Source of the DNA: Enterococcus sp. DIV0212c
GTDB taxonomy: Bacteria > Bacillota > Bacilli > Lactobacillales > Enterococcaceae
DNA: 64,000 nucleotides
Reading direction: 5' to 3'
NCBI RefSeq assembly: GCF_017377505.1
Contig: NZ_JAFREN010000030.1
Coordinates: 1 to 64,000 of the forward strand
Positions 19,990-31,267 of the stretch are shown in pieces; position 1 is the first letter of the stretch, and every line of letters begins with the position of its first letter. The position numbers were made by a program, and so were the translations under genes. Below the pieces are notes generated by a model that did no database searches, was not told the DNA's origin, and saw only the letters and a program-made list of their open reading frames with translations.

Positions 19990-20213
19990 AACTTTAATAA
20001 AGCGAAGTAGCAAGAATGTCCCTATTTCAGAGAGTCAGCAGTTAGTGAGAGTTGGCATATACATTTTTTGTGAATTACACTTTTAGTTTCCTACCGTAAG
20101 TAGGCGTGCATCTACGATACAGATTTGAGAGGTATATGATTTTTCATATACAATTTGGGTGGTAACACGGCGAAGTTCGTCCCATAGGCATTAAGCCTAT
20201 GGGGCGTTTTTTA
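19990..20213 (+). promoter_or_regulatory. Tyrosine-specific T-box riboswitch with terminator
   Basis: The leader shows the T-box hallmarks: an AGAGAGTC stem I element, a specifier loop GAATTACAC in which TAC (20076-20078) is the Tyr codon followed by A, and the T-box core GGGTGGTAACACGGCGA (about 20157-20173) that pairs with the uncharged tRNA acceptor end. A terminator stem CCCATAGGC/GCCTATGGG (20181-20203) with a T run follows. Uncharged tRNA-Tyr should favour antitermination and tyrS expression. The element controls only tyrS, because tdc and tyrP are on the other strand. Confidence 0.95.
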
Positions 20214-20239
20214 TTTTATTTAGGAGAGGAAGAAGAGAC

Positions 20240-21508
20240 ATGACAAACATTATTGATGAATTAGAATGGCGTGGCGCCATCAACCAACAAACAGATAGCG
20301 AAGGTTTACGTGAATACGTTGAAACCGAGAGCATTTCACTATATTGCGGTGTTGACCCTACAGGAGATAGCATGCATATTGGGCATTTAATTCCTTTTAT
20401 GATGCTAAAAAGATTCCAAGCATTCGGACATCATCCATTTATTTTAATTGGTGGTGCAACTGGTACAATCGGTGATCCAAGTGGTCGTACGACAGAACGT
20501 CAACTACAAACAATGGAAACAGTTCAACACAATGTTGATTCTTTAACAAGACAAATGGAAAAATTATTTGCAGTAGATACAGATAACACTTTAACGCTTG
20601 TAAACAACTACGACTGGACACACAACCTAACTCTTTTAGATTTCTTAAGAGATTACGGTAAATTCTTCAACATCAATACAATGCTTGCTAAGGATATCGT
20701 AGCAAGCCGTTTAGAAACAGGAATTTCATTTACAGAGTTTACCTACCAAATTCTACAATCAATGGACTTTTTACACTTATTCCAACACAATAACGTCCGC
20801 ATGCAAATTGGTGGTGCCGATCAATGGGGCAATATCACCGCTGGTTTGGATTTAATTCGTAAAAAAGAAGGCGCTGATGCAAAAGCCTTTGGTCTAACGA
20901 TTCCATTGATGCTAAAAGCTGACGGAACAAAATTTGGTAAAACAGCTGGTGGTGCGGTTTGGTTAGATCCTGAAAAAACAACACCTTACGAATTCTACCA
21001 ATTCTGGGTAAACCAAGACGATCGCGATGTAATCAAATACTTGAAATTCTTTACCTTCTTAACCAAAGAAGAAATCGATGCACTAGAAGTCAAAGTAGAA
21101 ACAGAACCACATTTACGCGAAGCACAACGTGTACTAGCTGCAGAAATGACAAAATTTGTTCATAGTGAAGAAGATTTAAATGATGCTTTAGCAATTTCTG
21201 AAGCCCTATTCTCAGGTAATGTAAAAAATCTAACATCAAAACAAATTGAAGAAGGCTTTAAAAACATGCCTACTGTTGAAACAGAAACGCTTGGTCAAAA
21301 CCTTGTCGATTGGTTGATTGAACTTGGTATTGAGCCTTCTAAACGTCAAGCGAGAGAAGATATCTCAAATGGTGCGATTTCAATCAATGGTGACCGTATT
21401 AAAGAGTTGGACTTTGTTGTTACAGCAGAGCACAGCTTTGACGGAAAATTCATTATTGTTCGTAAAGGTAAAAAACAATACACTTTAGTTAAATTAATTT
21501 CTAAATAA
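20240..21508 (+). CDS. tyrS: Tyrosyl-tRNA synthetase
   Basis: A 422-residue class I synthetase. It has the HIGH motif in GDSMHIGHL (near residue 48), a QMGGADQWGN-like region (QIGGADQWGN), the KFGKT signature (KMSKS class) and a C-terminal S4 RNA-binding domain (PSKRQAREDISNGAISINGD). It charges tRNA-Tyr. AGGAGAGGA precedes the ATG. Transcription is governed by the Tyr T-box. Its place next to the tyramine genes suggests the decarboxylation-linked tyrS that senses tyrosine, and many enterococci carry a second housekeeping copy; whether this is the only copy cannot be seen here. Confidence 0.95.
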   Translation: MTNIIDELEWRGAINQQTDSEGLREYVETESISLYCGVDPTGDSMHIGHLIPFMMLKRFQAFGHHPFILIGGATGTIGDPSGRTTERQLQTMETVQHNVDSLTRQMEKLFAVDTDNTLTLVNNYDWTHNLTLLDFLRDYGKFFNINTMLAKDIVASRLETGISFTEFTYQILQSMDFLHLFQHNNVRMQIGGADQWGNITAGLDLIRKKEGADAKAFGLTIPLMLKADGTKFGKTAGGAVWLDPEKTTPYEFYQFWVNQDDRDVIKYLKFFTFLTKEEIDALEVKVETEPHLREAQRVLAAEMTKFVHSEEDLNDALAISEALFSGNVKNLTSKQIEEGFKNMPTVETETLGQNLVDWLIELGIEPSKRQAREDISNGAISINGDRIKELDFVVTAEHSFDGKFIIVRKGKKQYTLVKLISK

Positions 21509-21530
21509 AAAATAATTGATTTATTTTTAA

Positions 21531-21570
21531 AAGGTGAAGCAAAACCAATTTTCAGTTTTGCTTCACCCTT
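21531..21570 (+). terminator. Terminator of tyrS
   Basis: A stem of about 15 bp (AAGGTGAAGCAAAAC / GTTTTGCTTCACCCTT) followed by TTTTTG. Confidence 0.9.
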
Positions 21571-21679
21571 TTTGTTTAATCTTTTGTATTTATCTATACA
21601 ATTTACTGGACAAAATACAAAAAAGTTTTATAATAAAAAATGCTTGTTAGAAAGTATACGACGTAGTAATGTGAAACGT

Positions 21680-22125
21680 TGTTGCTATACAGTCTCTAAG
21701 AAAAAAATAAAATTTGATTGTGGCTAAAAACGCCACCTTCATATTTTCCTATTTTGCTGAGAATCACAGCGAAAGAAATTGAGTTGATGATGAACAGTAC
21801 AAGACTTTCATAAGAAAGTGTTGATCATTTGTATTATCTAGCTGCATGAGCCAGTCTCTCGAGAAAAAGATAAAACCTGAATGAGGCAAAAAGCGCCTCA
21901 GTCATGTTTTCCTATTTTCTAGTCGAGACTAAATGGGCTCATTCCACTTTTGCTGAGAATCACAACGAAAGAATTTAAGTTGATGATGAACAGTACAAGA
22001 CTTTCATAAGAAAGTGTTGATCATTTGTATTATCTAGCTGTACAAATCAATCCTTAGGAAAATAGACAAATTGCGTCTCAATGCCAATTTCCTAATTTTC
22101 TACAGGATGAAACGATTTGTTCCGC
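21680..22125. repeat. EFAR-like palindromic repeats with an 89-bp direct duplication
   Basis: The gap between tyrS and the YerC gene is filled with repeats. An 89-bp unit beginning GCTGAGAATCACA and ending TATCTAGCTG occurs at 21756-21844 and 21952-22040, nearly identical, with a 196-bp period. Between and around the copies are short hairpins in which a central stem (such as TGAGGC..GCCTCA) is flanked by AAAAAGATAAAA and TTTTCCTATTTT. These flanks recur near 41.2, 42.3 and 54.5 kb. The unit's GAATCACAGCGA and TGATGATGAACAGTAC also occur in the mgtA leader repeat. No gene is seen here. Confidence 0.8.
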
Positions 22126-22145
22126 TTTTAAATTAGGAGGAACTT

Positions 22146-22460
22146 ATGAAAATCGACAAGATACAAGACGGCCACGGCGATGAGTTTTTCCGTTCTCTAT
22201 TAGCTTTAGAAACATTGGAGGATTGCTACAATTATTTCGATGACTTAATGACATTAAAAGAGCTGGATTCTATGATTCAGCGATTTGAAGTCGCAAAATT
22301 ACTATTATTAAATAAAACATACAGTGATATCGCTGAAGCCACTGGCAGTAGCACTACAACGATTTCTAGAGTGAAGAGGATCATTGATGAAGGAAACGGT
22401 GGATTGCTTGAGATGGTCCATAGAATCGATGAGCAAGATGATAGAGAACTTCATCGTTAA
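22146..22460 (+). CDS. YerC/YecD-family TrpR-like DNA-binding protein
   Basis: A 104-residue protein of the YerC/YecD family, structurally related to the Trp repressor. Residues about 40-85 hold the helix-turn-helix: LTLKELDSM-like helix (TLKELDSMIQRFEVAKLLLL), then TYSDIAEATGSSTTTISRVK. AGGAGGA precedes the ATG. The family is found across Firmicutes with a conserved fold and unclear targets. There is no evidence that it binds tryptophan. It is monocistronic and ends in a hairpin at 22488-22530. Confidence 0.85.
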   Translation: MKIDKIQDGHGDEFFRSLLALETLEDCYNYFDDLMTLKELDSMIQRFEVAKLLLLNKTYSDIAEATGSSTTTISRVKRIIDEGNGGLLEMVHRIDEQDDRELHR

Positions 22461-22487
22461 ACATGTAGATAATTATCAACCTATATG

Positions 22488-22530
22488 AAAAGATCTTTAA
22501 TTGTATATACTTACAGATTAAAGATCTTTT
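22488..22530 (+). terminator. Terminator of the YerC-family gene
   Basis: A 14-bp stem AAAAGATCTTTAAT / ATTAAAGATCTTTT with a following T. Confidence 0.85.
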
Positions 22531-22567
22531 TATATTTCCAGAAAGATACTACTTATTAAGCAAAACA

Positions 22568-22596
22568 AAAGACCGAGCTTGGCTAGCTCGGTCTTT
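22568..22596 (-). terminator. Terminator of the pyruvate dehydrogenase operon
   Basis: An 11-bp GC-rich stem AAAGACCGAGC / GCTCGGTCTTT just past the lpd stop, with TTTTGTTTTG following on the minus strand. Confidence 0.9.
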
Positions 22597-22618
22597 CTTT
22601 GTGTGACAAATATGCTAT

Positions 22619-24025
22619 TTAAATATGAATTGGCAAACCTAAAGCCAATTCAGAAGCATCCATAGTAATTTCCCCTAAAGATGGGTGTGGATGGATTGTT
22701 AATGCAATATCTTCAGCGTTCATGCCAGATTCAACTGCTAATGATAATTCAGAAATCATATCACTTGCGCCAACTCCGCCAATTTGTGCTCCGATAATTA
22801 CATTGTCTTCGTTTGTTGTTACCAAACGTACGAATCCTTCAGTTTTACCTAAAGAAATAGCACGGCCGTTACCAGCGAATGGGAATTTGTAAGCAGTTGC
22901 TTCTAATCCCGCTTCTTTAGCTTCAGCAATTGTCATACCAACGCTTGCTAATTCTGGATCAGTGAAGGCTACAGCAGGCATTGCTTTGTAGTCAACTTCT
23001 ACTTTTTTACCAGAGATTGCTTCTGCAGCAATTTTTGCTTCGTAGCTTGCTTTATGAGCAAGAGCCGCGCCTGGTACGATATCGCCAATAGCGAAGATGT
23101 TTGATACATTTGTTCTACCTTGTTTGTCAACTTTAACTAAACCACGTTCGCCAACTTCAACACCAGCTTGTTCTAAACCAAGATCATCAGTGTTTGGACG
23201 ACGTCCAACTGTTACCATTACGTAGTCAGCAGTTACTGATTCTTCTTTGCCGTCTACTTCATATTTTACAGTTACGCTGTCGCCGTTGTCGATTGCTTCT
23301 TTAGCCATTGCTTTGGTTACAACTGTTACATTTTTCTTCTTGAAGTCATCTGTAACTAGTTTAACCATGTCTTTTTCATAAGTTGGTAAGATTGAAGGAC
23401 TACCTTCTAAAATCGTTACTTCAGAACCAAGGTTCGCATACGCGCCACCTAATTCTGCACCGATAACACCGCCACCGATGATAACAAATTTCTTAGGTAC
23501 TTCTTTCAAGTTCAAACCACCAGTAGAATCTAAGACACGTCCGCCAAATTTAAATCCTGGGATTTCGATTGGACGAGAACCTGTTGCTACGATTGCATTA
23601 TTGAATGAGTAAGTTTGAGCTGAATCCGGATGAATAACACGTAGTGTGTTTTCATCAACGAAGAAAGCTTCTCCTTCAATAATTTCAATTTTATGTTTTT
23701 TAAGAAGGAAACCAACACCGCTTGTTAATGAATTAACAACTTGGTTATCTTTCCAATCTTGTGTTTTCGTAAAGTCTAACTCCACACCTTTAGCTGTTAC
23801 ACCAAACATTGTTGAGTCTAATGATTCTTGATAGTGATGTCCTGCTGCGATCAATGCTTTAGAAGGAATACATCCAACGTTTAAACATACACCGCCGATA
23901 AACTCACGTTCAATAATCGCAACTTTTTGACCCATTTCAGCAGCACGAATCGCTGCAACGTATCCTCCAGGGCCTGAACCAATTACGACTGTATCTAATT
24001 CAATGGCGAAATCTCCTACTACCAT
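22619..24025 (-). CDS. pdhD: Dihydrolipoyl dehydrogenase (E3) of pyruvate dehydrogenase
   Basis: A 468-residue flavoprotein that reoxidises dihydrolipoamide on E2 with NAD+. It has the FAD fold [15 protein letters not shown] at the N-terminus, the redox disulfide in [13 protein letters not shown], a second nucleotide fold [14 protein letters not shown], and the C-terminal active-site histidine pair in HPHPSLGE. It is last in the pdh cluster, 7 bp after E2. Enterococcal E3 is known for unusual tolerance of high NADH, which lets the complex work anaerobically; whether that holds here is not visible. Confidence 0.95.
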   Translation of the reverse strand: MVVGDFAIELDTVVIGSGPGGYVAAIRAAEMGQKVAIIEREFIGGVCLNVGCIPSKALIAAGHHYQESLDSTMFGVTAKGVELDFTKTQDWKDNQVVNSLTSGVGFLLKKHKIEIIEGEAFFVDENTLRVIHPDSAQTYSFNNAIVATGSRPIEIPGFKFGGRVLDSTGGLNLKEVPKKFVIIGGGVIGAELGGAYANLGSEVTILEGSPSILPTYEKDMVKLVTDDFKKKNVTVVTKAMAKEAIDNGDSVTVKYEVDGKEESVTADYVMVTVGRRPNTDDLGLEQAGVEVGERGLVKVDKQGRTNVSNIFAIGDIVPGAALAHKASYEAKIAAEAISGKKVEVDYKAMPAVAFTDPELASVGMTIAEAKEAGLEATAYKFPFAGNGRAISLGKTEGFVRLVTTNEDNVIIGAQIGGVGASDMISELSLAVESGMNAEDIALTIHPHPSLGEITMDASELALGLPIHI

Positions 24026-24032
24026 GTGATAA

Positions 24033-25673
24033 TCATCCTTCCATTAATAATAATTCTGGATCAGCTAATAAACGCTTGATGTTGTTCATTGCTTTTTGAG
24101 CAGTTGCGCCATCAACGATACGGTGGTCAAAGCTCATTGAAAGTTTCATTACACGTCCAACAACAATTTCACCGTCTGCATTTACAACTGGTTGTGTAGC
24201 GATCGTACCAACACCTAAAATTGCAACTTCAGGGTAGTTGATAACTGGTGTGAACCAGCCGCCGCCAACTGAACCGATATTACTGATTGTGATAGAACCA
24301 TCACGCATATCCGCAGCAGTTAGTTTACCATCGATTGCAAGAGCTGCTTTTTCGTTGATTTCATCAGCGATTGCAAACATGCTCTTAGTGTTCGCATTTT
24401 TAACGTTTGGTACATATAAACCATGATCAGTATCTGTTGCGATACCAATGTTATAGTAGTTTTTATAAACGATTTCTTGTGCTGCATCATCAATTGATGC
24501 ATTCAAGATTGGGAATTTTTGAACAGTTGCTGTCAATGCTTTTACAACGTATGGTAAGAATGTTAATTTCGTACCGTTAGCTGCTGCAACATCTTTAAAC
24601 TTCTTACGGTGATCCCATAATTTAGATACTTCAACTTCATCATGCAATGTAACGTGTGGTGCAGTATGTTTACTGTTAACCATCGCTTTAGCAATTGCTT
24701 TACGAGTTGGAGTCATTTTTTCGCGAGTTTCAGCTTCGCCTAAATCAGAAACAAATGGTTTCGCAGGCGCTTTTGGTGCAGCTGTAGTTTCAGTCGCTGC
24801 TGGAGTTGCTGCAGTTTGTTCAGCTTGTGCTGGCGCTGCTGCTTGTCCGCCGCCTGAGATAAAGCTTTCGATATCTGCTTTTGTCACACGTCCGCCTTTA
24901 CCAGTTGGCGCAACTTGTGTGATATCTACATCTTTTTCACGAGCAAATTGACGTACTGATGGCATAGCCAAGACACGTTTGTTTGGATCAGCCGCTGCTA
25001 CTACGCCTGTTGACGCTGCAGGTGCTGGTGCTGCTTGTTCTGTTTGAGCAGGAGCACTTGGTGCTGGAGCTGAACTTGGTGCAGAGTTATGTCCTGGTGC
25101 ATCGATTTCGATCAATACATCTCCAACATTTGCTACTGTACCTTCTGGAACAACGATGTTTTTAACTGTTCCTGTAACTGGTGAAGGGATTTCTTCAACA
25201 GATTTGTCGTTTTGAACTTCCAATAAAGTATCATCTTCATTGATTGTATCGCCTGATTTAACGAACCATTTTACGATTTCGCCTTCTGCAATACCTTCGC
25301 CGATATCTGGTAATTTAAATTGGAATACTCCGCCACCATTGTCTGCTGCTGGTGCTTCTGGAACAGCTGCTGGTTGTGCAGGCGTTTGTTCTTGAGCCGG
25401 AGCCGCTGTTGGCGCTGCATCATTTTCAGGATGTCCTGGTGCATCGATTTCGATCAATACATCTCCAACATTTGCTACTGTGCCTTCTGGTACTACGATT
25501 GATTTAACTGTTCCTGTAACTGGAGATGGAATCTCTTCTACAGATTTATCGTTTTGAACTTCTAATAATGTATCATCTTCATTGATGGTGTCTCCTGCTT
25601 TAACGAACCATTTTACGATTTCGCCTTCTGCAATACCTTCACCAATATCTGGTAATTTAAATTGATAAGCCAT
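24033..25673 (-). CDS. pdhC: Pyruvate dehydrogenase E2, dihydrolipoamide acetyltransferase
   Basis: A 546-residue core subunit with two nearly identical lipoyl domains (about 1-80 and 116-195; lipoylated Lys 43 and Lys 157 in QNDKSVEE), joined by Ala/Pro-rich linkers. A peripheral subunit-binding domain follows (about 233-272, [15 protein letters not shown]), then a C-terminal catalytic domain with the HxxxDG motif SFDHRIVDG. It transfers acetyl groups to CoA. The two lipoyl repeats are very alike in DNA, consistent with a recent duplication or gene conversion. Confidence 0.95.
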   Translation of the reverse strand: MAYQFKLPDIGEGIAEGEIVKWFVKAGDTINEDDTLLEVQNDKSVEEIPSPVTGTVKSIVVPEGTVANVGDVLIEIDAPGHPENDAAPTAAPAQEQTPAQPAAVPEAPAADNGGGVFQFKLPDIGEGIAEGEIVKWFVKSGDTINEDDTLLEVQNDKSVEEIPSPVTGTVKNIVVPEGTVANVGDVLIEIDAPGHNSAPSSAPAPSAPAQTEQAAPAPAASTGVVAAADPNKRVLAMPSVRQFAREKDVDITQVAPTGKGGRVTKADIESFISGGGQAAAPAQAEQTAATPAATETTAAPKAPAKPFVSDLGEAETREKMTPTRKAIAKAMVNSKHTAPHVTLHDEVEVSKLWDHRKKFKDVAAANGTKLTFLPYVVKALTATVQKFPILNASIDDAAQEIVYKNYYNIGIATDTDHGLYVPNVKNANTKSMFAIADEINEKAALAIDGKLTAADMRDGSITISNIGSVGGGWFTPVINYPEVAILGVGTIATQPVVNADGEIVVGRVMKLSMSFDHRIVDGATAQKAMNNIKRLLADPELLLMEG

Positions 25674-25809
25674 TTTTTAAGCCTTCCCTTCCTTTATCGT
25701 ATCTGTCTAACTCGCAAATTGCGGAAAACAACAGCTCTAAATTTCCACATGAAAAAATATCACGTGAAAATTCAGGCATGCCGTTTAAAGCAAATTTATT
25801 CAGTTTTAA

Positions 25810-26787
25810 TTAAAATTCTGCGATTTCTCTAGCTTTCGCTTCGATATCTTTAGCATTTGGCAACCAAATGTTTTCTGCTTGTCCAAATGGGAAGATTGTA
25901 TCTGGAGCAGATACACGGCCAATTGGCGCTTCTAATGATAATACTGCACGTTCAGAAATTTCAGAAACAACCATAGCACCAACGCCAGCTTGTTTTTGTG
26001 CTTCTTGAACAACGACTACGCGACCAGTTTTTTCAACTGATTTAATGATTGTTTCAACATCTAAAGGAGCAACAGTACGTAAGTCAATGATTTCAACAGA
26101 AATATTGTCTTTCGCTAAATTGTCAGCAGCTTTGATTGCTTCACGAACCATTGCACCGTAAGTAATGATAGAAACATCAGTACCTTCACGAGTAACAGCA
26201 GCTTTATCCAAAGGCACTTCGTATGATTCATCCGGCACTTCCTCACGGAATGAACGGTATAGTTTCATGTGTTCTAAATAAACAACAGGGTCATTGCTTC
26301 TGATTGCAGAAATCAATAGTCCTTTTGCATCATATGGATTTGATGGGATAACAACACGGATACCAGGAGATTGAGCAATTAGCCCTTCCAAGTTATCTGA
26401 GTGAAGTTCTGGTGTATGCACACCACCACCAAATGGCGCACGAACAGTAATAGGCATGTTGCGTGTTCCGCCCATACGGTAACGAGTACGAGCCATTTGA
26501 CCTACGATTTCGTCAAAGACTTCAAATACAAATCCAAAGAATTGGATTTCAGGAACTGGACGGTAACCTTCTAAAGCTAAACCGAAAGCTAAACCACCGA
26601 TTCCAGATTCTGCTAAAGGAGTATCGAAGACACGGTCTTCGCCAAATTTTTCTTGTAAGCCTTCAGTTGCACGGAAAACTCCGCCGTTTTTACCAACGTC
26701 TTCACCGAAGACCAATACGTTTTCGTCTTTCTCTATTTCAAGAGCTAAGGCATCTGTAATTGCTTGGATCATTGTTTTTTGTGCCAT
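25810..26787 (-). CDS. pdhB: Pyruvate dehydrogenase E1 beta subunit
   Basis: A 325-residue transketolase-like beta subunit that forms the E1 heterotetramer with PdhA. Typical motifs are [40 protein letters not shown] and [10 protein letters not shown]; the C-terminal domain carries DLRTVAPLD. Two bases separate it from pdhA, so expression is coupled. A 136-bp gap to pdhC contains no clear terminator. Confidence 0.95.
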   Translation of the reverse strand: MAQKTMIQAITDALALEIEKDENVLVFGEDVGKNGGVFRATEGLQEKFGEDRVFDTPLAESGIGGLAFGLALEGYRPVPEIQFFGFVFEVFDEIVGQMARTRYRMGGTRNMPITVRAPFGGGVHTPELHSDNLEGLIAQSPGIRVVIPSNPYDAKGLLISAIRSNDPVVYLEHMKLYRSFREEVPDESYEVPLDKAAVTREGTDVSIITYGAMVREAIKAADNLAKDNISVEIIDLRTVAPLDVETIIKSVEKTGRVVVVQEAQKQAGVGAMVVSEISERAVLSLEAPIGRVSAPDTIFPFGQAENIWLPNAKDIEAKAREIAEF

Positions 26788-26789
26788 GA

Positions 26790-27926
<1,137 letters not shown>

Positions 27927-28087
27927 TTACGTTTCTATTTTTCGAAAAAAGTAAAACAGCGTCAAAAACTGTATTACTTTTTATCGACTACACTTACAAA
28001 TTATCACTAAACTGATAAAAGAGCAAGTAAAAAGTTATCATTTCTTTAAAATTCATTAAAATACCAGAAACCTTTCGTATCAAAGGT

Positions 28088-28105
28088 TAGTGATTAAAAT
28101 CACAA
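28088..28105 (-). promoter_or_regulatory. Candidate Rex operator in the pdh promoter region
   Basis: Plus-strand TAGTGATTAAAATCACAA matches the Rex consensus TTGTGA-N6-TCACAA at every defined position but one. Just downstream on the minus strand is a possible promoter, TTGATA-17-TTTAAT. A second dyad, TTATCACTAAACTGATAA (28001-28018), lies nearer the gene. Rex senses NADH/NAD+ and controls redox genes in Firmicutes; the link to pdh here is inferred from the site. The rest of 27906-28462 shows only the mgtA terminator. Confidence 0.6.
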
Positions 28106-28249
28106 ACAAGAAACCGTTTTACAAAAAGCCTTCCTAAACATATCTTTTGACAATCGTCTGTTATAGTCCTTCGAATCATTGTTATGCTACAGAAAAAACA
28201 TGCGTGAGAAATTATTTACCGAAATATAATGACTTATTTTTTGAAATGA

Positions 28250-28298
28250 AAAAAAGAACAAAGACAAATGTTCGGATTTTTTGTCTTTGTTCTTTTTA
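28250..28298. terminator. Terminator downstream of mgtA
   Basis: A stem of about 17 bp (AAAAGAACAAAGACAAA / TTGTCTTTGTTCTTTT) with flanking A and T runs lies between mgtA and the pdh promoter. Both genes run on the minus strand, so it ends the mgtA transcript. Confidence 0.85.
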
Positions 28299-28462
28299 AA
28301 ATGAGTATTTATAGTTAAAATTTTATTTTTTTCGTTTCATCACGAATGAGCTTATCTGTTGCAAAGAAAATTTTCGTTATTTGTTTTACAAAAATTTTAG
28401 TAGAAAGTCTTAATCAACCAGCTTTTTTTATTAAGTGAACAATTATTCACTATTTTAATCAA

Positions 28463-31075
28463 TTAAATCCACTCTTTAGTGATATGAATATATAGTCGTT
28501 TAGCAACTTCTACTGTGATCAAATATAGTACAATGATCAAAATGAACCAGCCCCAATAATTAGCTGGAAGTTTCACAAAGTCAAAAACCTCCCGGATTGG
28601 TGTCAAGACAATCAATAATCCTAAACCAACTGCTCCTAGACTTGAAAGAATCACAGCAGGTGATGCAATACTTTGAATAAATGGTAATTTCCGAGTCCGC
28701 ACCATTTGAACAACTAACGTTTGACTAACTAAACCAACCACAAACCAACCTGTTTGGAATAAATGTTGACTGCCGATCGTATTAGCGCTAAAGACAAACC
28801 ACATCACAACATACGTCATAATATCAAAGATACTACTTACAGGACCGATGCATAAGGTGAATTTCATCAAGCCATTGGTTTCCCAACGAACAGGTTTCAA
28901 TAAGTCTTCTTCATCCACGTTATCCCAAGGAATTGCCAATTGTGCGATATCATAAATTAAGTTTTGAATCAATAATTGAATGGATAACATTGGTAGAAAT
29001 GGTAAAAAGGCACTTGCAATCAAAATAGAGAAAACATTCCCAAAGTTTGAGCTGATCGTGATTTTAATGTATTTCATCATATTAGTAAAGACTTTTCGAC
29101 CTTCGATTACGCCATCTTCTAAAACGTTTAGACTTTTTTCTAGTAAAATAATTGAGCTGGCATCTTTGGTAATATCCGCCGCCGTATCAACAGAGATTCC
29201 AACGTCTGCTTTCCGAAGGGCTGGCGCATCATTGATTCCATCTCCCATGAAACCTACTGTATGACCATTGCTTTGTAGAGTTTCAATGATTCGAGATTTT
29301 TGCATCGGATTCAATTTCGCAAATAAATTGGTTTTTTCGACTTCTTCTTTCATTTGTTCATCAGACATGTTGTCGATATCTGACCCAAGTACCACATGTG
29401 AAACTTCGATTCCAACGTCGCTACAGACTTTTTTGGCCACAATATCATTATCACCTGTAAGAACTTTCACATTGACACCATGTTCGTGTAAGGATTTAAT
29501 CGCAGTGATCGCTGATTTTTTAGCTGGATCTAAAAAGCCCATAAAACCAATCAAGGTCATCCCTTGTTCATCTTCTACACTATAAATAGCTTCATTATGA
29601 ACATCTTTTTTCACCGCAACGGCTAACGCACGCATGCCTTGTTCATTCATCCGAATATTGACTTCACGCATTCTTTTTTGTAATTCTGGTGTTAGCGGTA
29701 CAATTTCACCATTGATTTCAGCATGCGTACAAACAGCTTCCATCTCCTCCACAGCACCTTTTGTGATCATAAATTGATGACCATCCGCATTAACAACCAC
29801 AGTTAAACGACGACGAGAAAAGTCGAAGGGAATTTCATCCAGTTTTGTCACTGAGTGATACGGACTTTGACTGTTGTTTTCTTCGTAAAAATTGATTACA
29901 GCAATATCCATCAAGTTTTTCCAACCTGTTTGGTAATGAGAATTCAAAAAGGCCATATCTAATACTTGGTTATTGACTTCGCCTAATGGATCTAGATGCT
30001 GTACTAAAACAACTCTGTCTTCAGTAATTGTTCCTGTTTTATCCGTACAAAGAATATCCATACTACCTAAATTTTGAATAGAAGGTAATTCTTTCACGAT
30101 CACTTTATGTTTGGATAAACTTAACGCACCTTTTGCTAAGTTACTGGTTACGATCATTGGCAACATTTCTGGTGTCAAACCAACTGCTACAGCAATCGCA
30201 AAGAAAAAGGCTTCGCCCCATTCGCCTTTAGTGATCCCATTGATCAAAAATACGATTGGAAACAGAATCATAACCATTCTTAATAAAAATTTGCTGACTT
30301 TAGTAAGACCAATATCAAAAGAAGTTTTCCCGCGTTGGGTTGTGGCACTTTTAGCAATATCCCCAAAGAAAGTATTTTGACCTGTCTTTAAGATAATCGC
30401 TTTACCTTGCCCACTTAATACGTCAGTTCCCATAAAAATCAAGTCCTGCATATCTAACGCTGAAACAGAATCTGAATTCTTATCGATACCAGCATCTACG
30501 AATTTTTCTACTGGCATTGATTCACCTGTCAAAGAAGATTGATTGATAAATAAATCCTTGGTCCAAATCAACACAGCATCGGCTGGAATCATATCACCTG
30601 TTGCTAGTGTTACGATATCTCCTGGTACAACTTCGTCCATCGGAATTTCTTTCGTTTGGCCAGCACGCGTCACTGCTGTTGTATTTTCGATGAGTTCTTT
30701 TAGATTCAAACTCGCTTTTTGGGAACGGTACTCTTGAATAAATGCAATAATCACACTAGCTAAAATCATGATTCCCATAACAAGTGCTGCTTCAAAATCT
30801 TTAGTTGCAGCTGATACCACCATCAATAAAGCAAGTACATAAACAAATGGATCTTTAAATGCTTCTAAAAACATAATAATTGCGGGGGTTGGTTTTTGTG
30901 CGGACACTTCATTTGGTCCATATTCTTCTAAACGATGTTTAGCATCTTCTTCGGATAACCCTTTTTCTGAAGTACGCAACTCCATCATCAATTCTCGTTC
31001 CGATAACATCGCTAATTTTCTTAATTCTTGGTCTTTTGTTGTTTTCTTTATATCTGCTATTTTTTTGTTCATCAT
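28463..31075 (-). CDS. mgtA: Magnesium-translocating P-type ATPase
   Basis: An 870-residue P-type ATPase of the MgtA/MgtB group (type IIIB) for Mg2+ uptake. It has the actuator motif SLTGESMPVEK, the phosphorylation site CTDKTGTITED, the hinge MGDGINDAPALRKADVGISV, and about ten membrane helices including PEMLPMIV in the ion-binding helix. AGGAGG precedes the ATG pair at the start. An M-box riboswitch and terminator lie 560-760 bases upstream, consistent with induction at low Mg2+. An unusual tandem-repeat leader separates riboswitch and gene. Confidence 0.95.
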   Translation of the reverse strand: MMNKKIADIKKTTKDQELRKLAMLSERELMMELRTSEKGLSEEDAKHRLEEYGPNEVSAQKPTPAIIMFLEAFKDPFVYVLALLMVVSAATKDFEAALVMGIMILASVIIAFIQEYRSQKASLNLKELIENTTAVTRAGQTKEIPMDEVVPGDIVTLATGDMIPADAVLIWTKDLFINQSSLTGESMPVEKFVDAGIDKNSDSVSALDMQDLIFMGTDVLSGQGKAIILKTGQNTFFGDIAKSATTQRGKTSFDIGLTKVSKFLLRMVMILFPIVFLINGITKGEWGEAFFFAIAVAVGLTPEMLPMIVTSNLAKGALSLSKHKVIVKELPSIQNLGSMDILCTDKTGTITEDRVVLVQHLDPLGEVNNQVLDMAFLNSHYQTGWKNLMDIAVINFYEENNSQSPYHSVTKLDEIPFDFSRRRLTVVVNADGHQFMITKGAVEEMEAVCTHAEINGEIVPLTPELQKRMREVNIRMNEQGMRALAVAVKKDVHNEAIYSVEDEQGMTLIGFMGFLDPAKKSAITAIKSLHEHGVNVKVLTGDNDIVAKKVCSDVGIEVSHVVLGSDIDNMSDEQMKEEVEKTNLFAKLNPMQKSRIIETLQSNGHTVGFMGDGINDAPALRKADVGISVDTAADITKDASSIILLEKSLNVLEDGVIEGRKVFTNMMKYIKITISSNFGNVFSILIASAFLPFLPMLSIQLLIQNLIYDIAQLAIPWDNVDEEDLLKPVRWETNGLMKFTLCIGPVSSIFDIMTYVVMWFVFSANTIGSQHLFQTGWFVVGLVSQTLVVQMVRTRKLPFIQSIASPAVILSSLGAVGLGLLIVLTPIREVFDFVKLPANYWGWFILIIVLYLITVEVAKRLYIHITKEWI

Positions 31076-31267
31076 TTTCTTTTCCTCCTAGTTCTAGCTC
31101 GCTTCATCTTATCTAGGAAGGGAAAGGAAAAATCATTCCAATTCCATCGTTTCCAAGATGAAGGCTACATTTATTTTTCTCGAATGACTGGGGTCTTCCA
31201 TGTGACTCTTCCTCTCTTTTGTGTATTTTAAAACGATGGATTTTTTAACTGTTGAGTTAGCATTTTG

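Noticed and set aside
25100..25670. Direct repeat in pdhC as a mobile or unstable element
   Set aside because: It corresponds to the two lipoyl domains of E2, a normal architecture.
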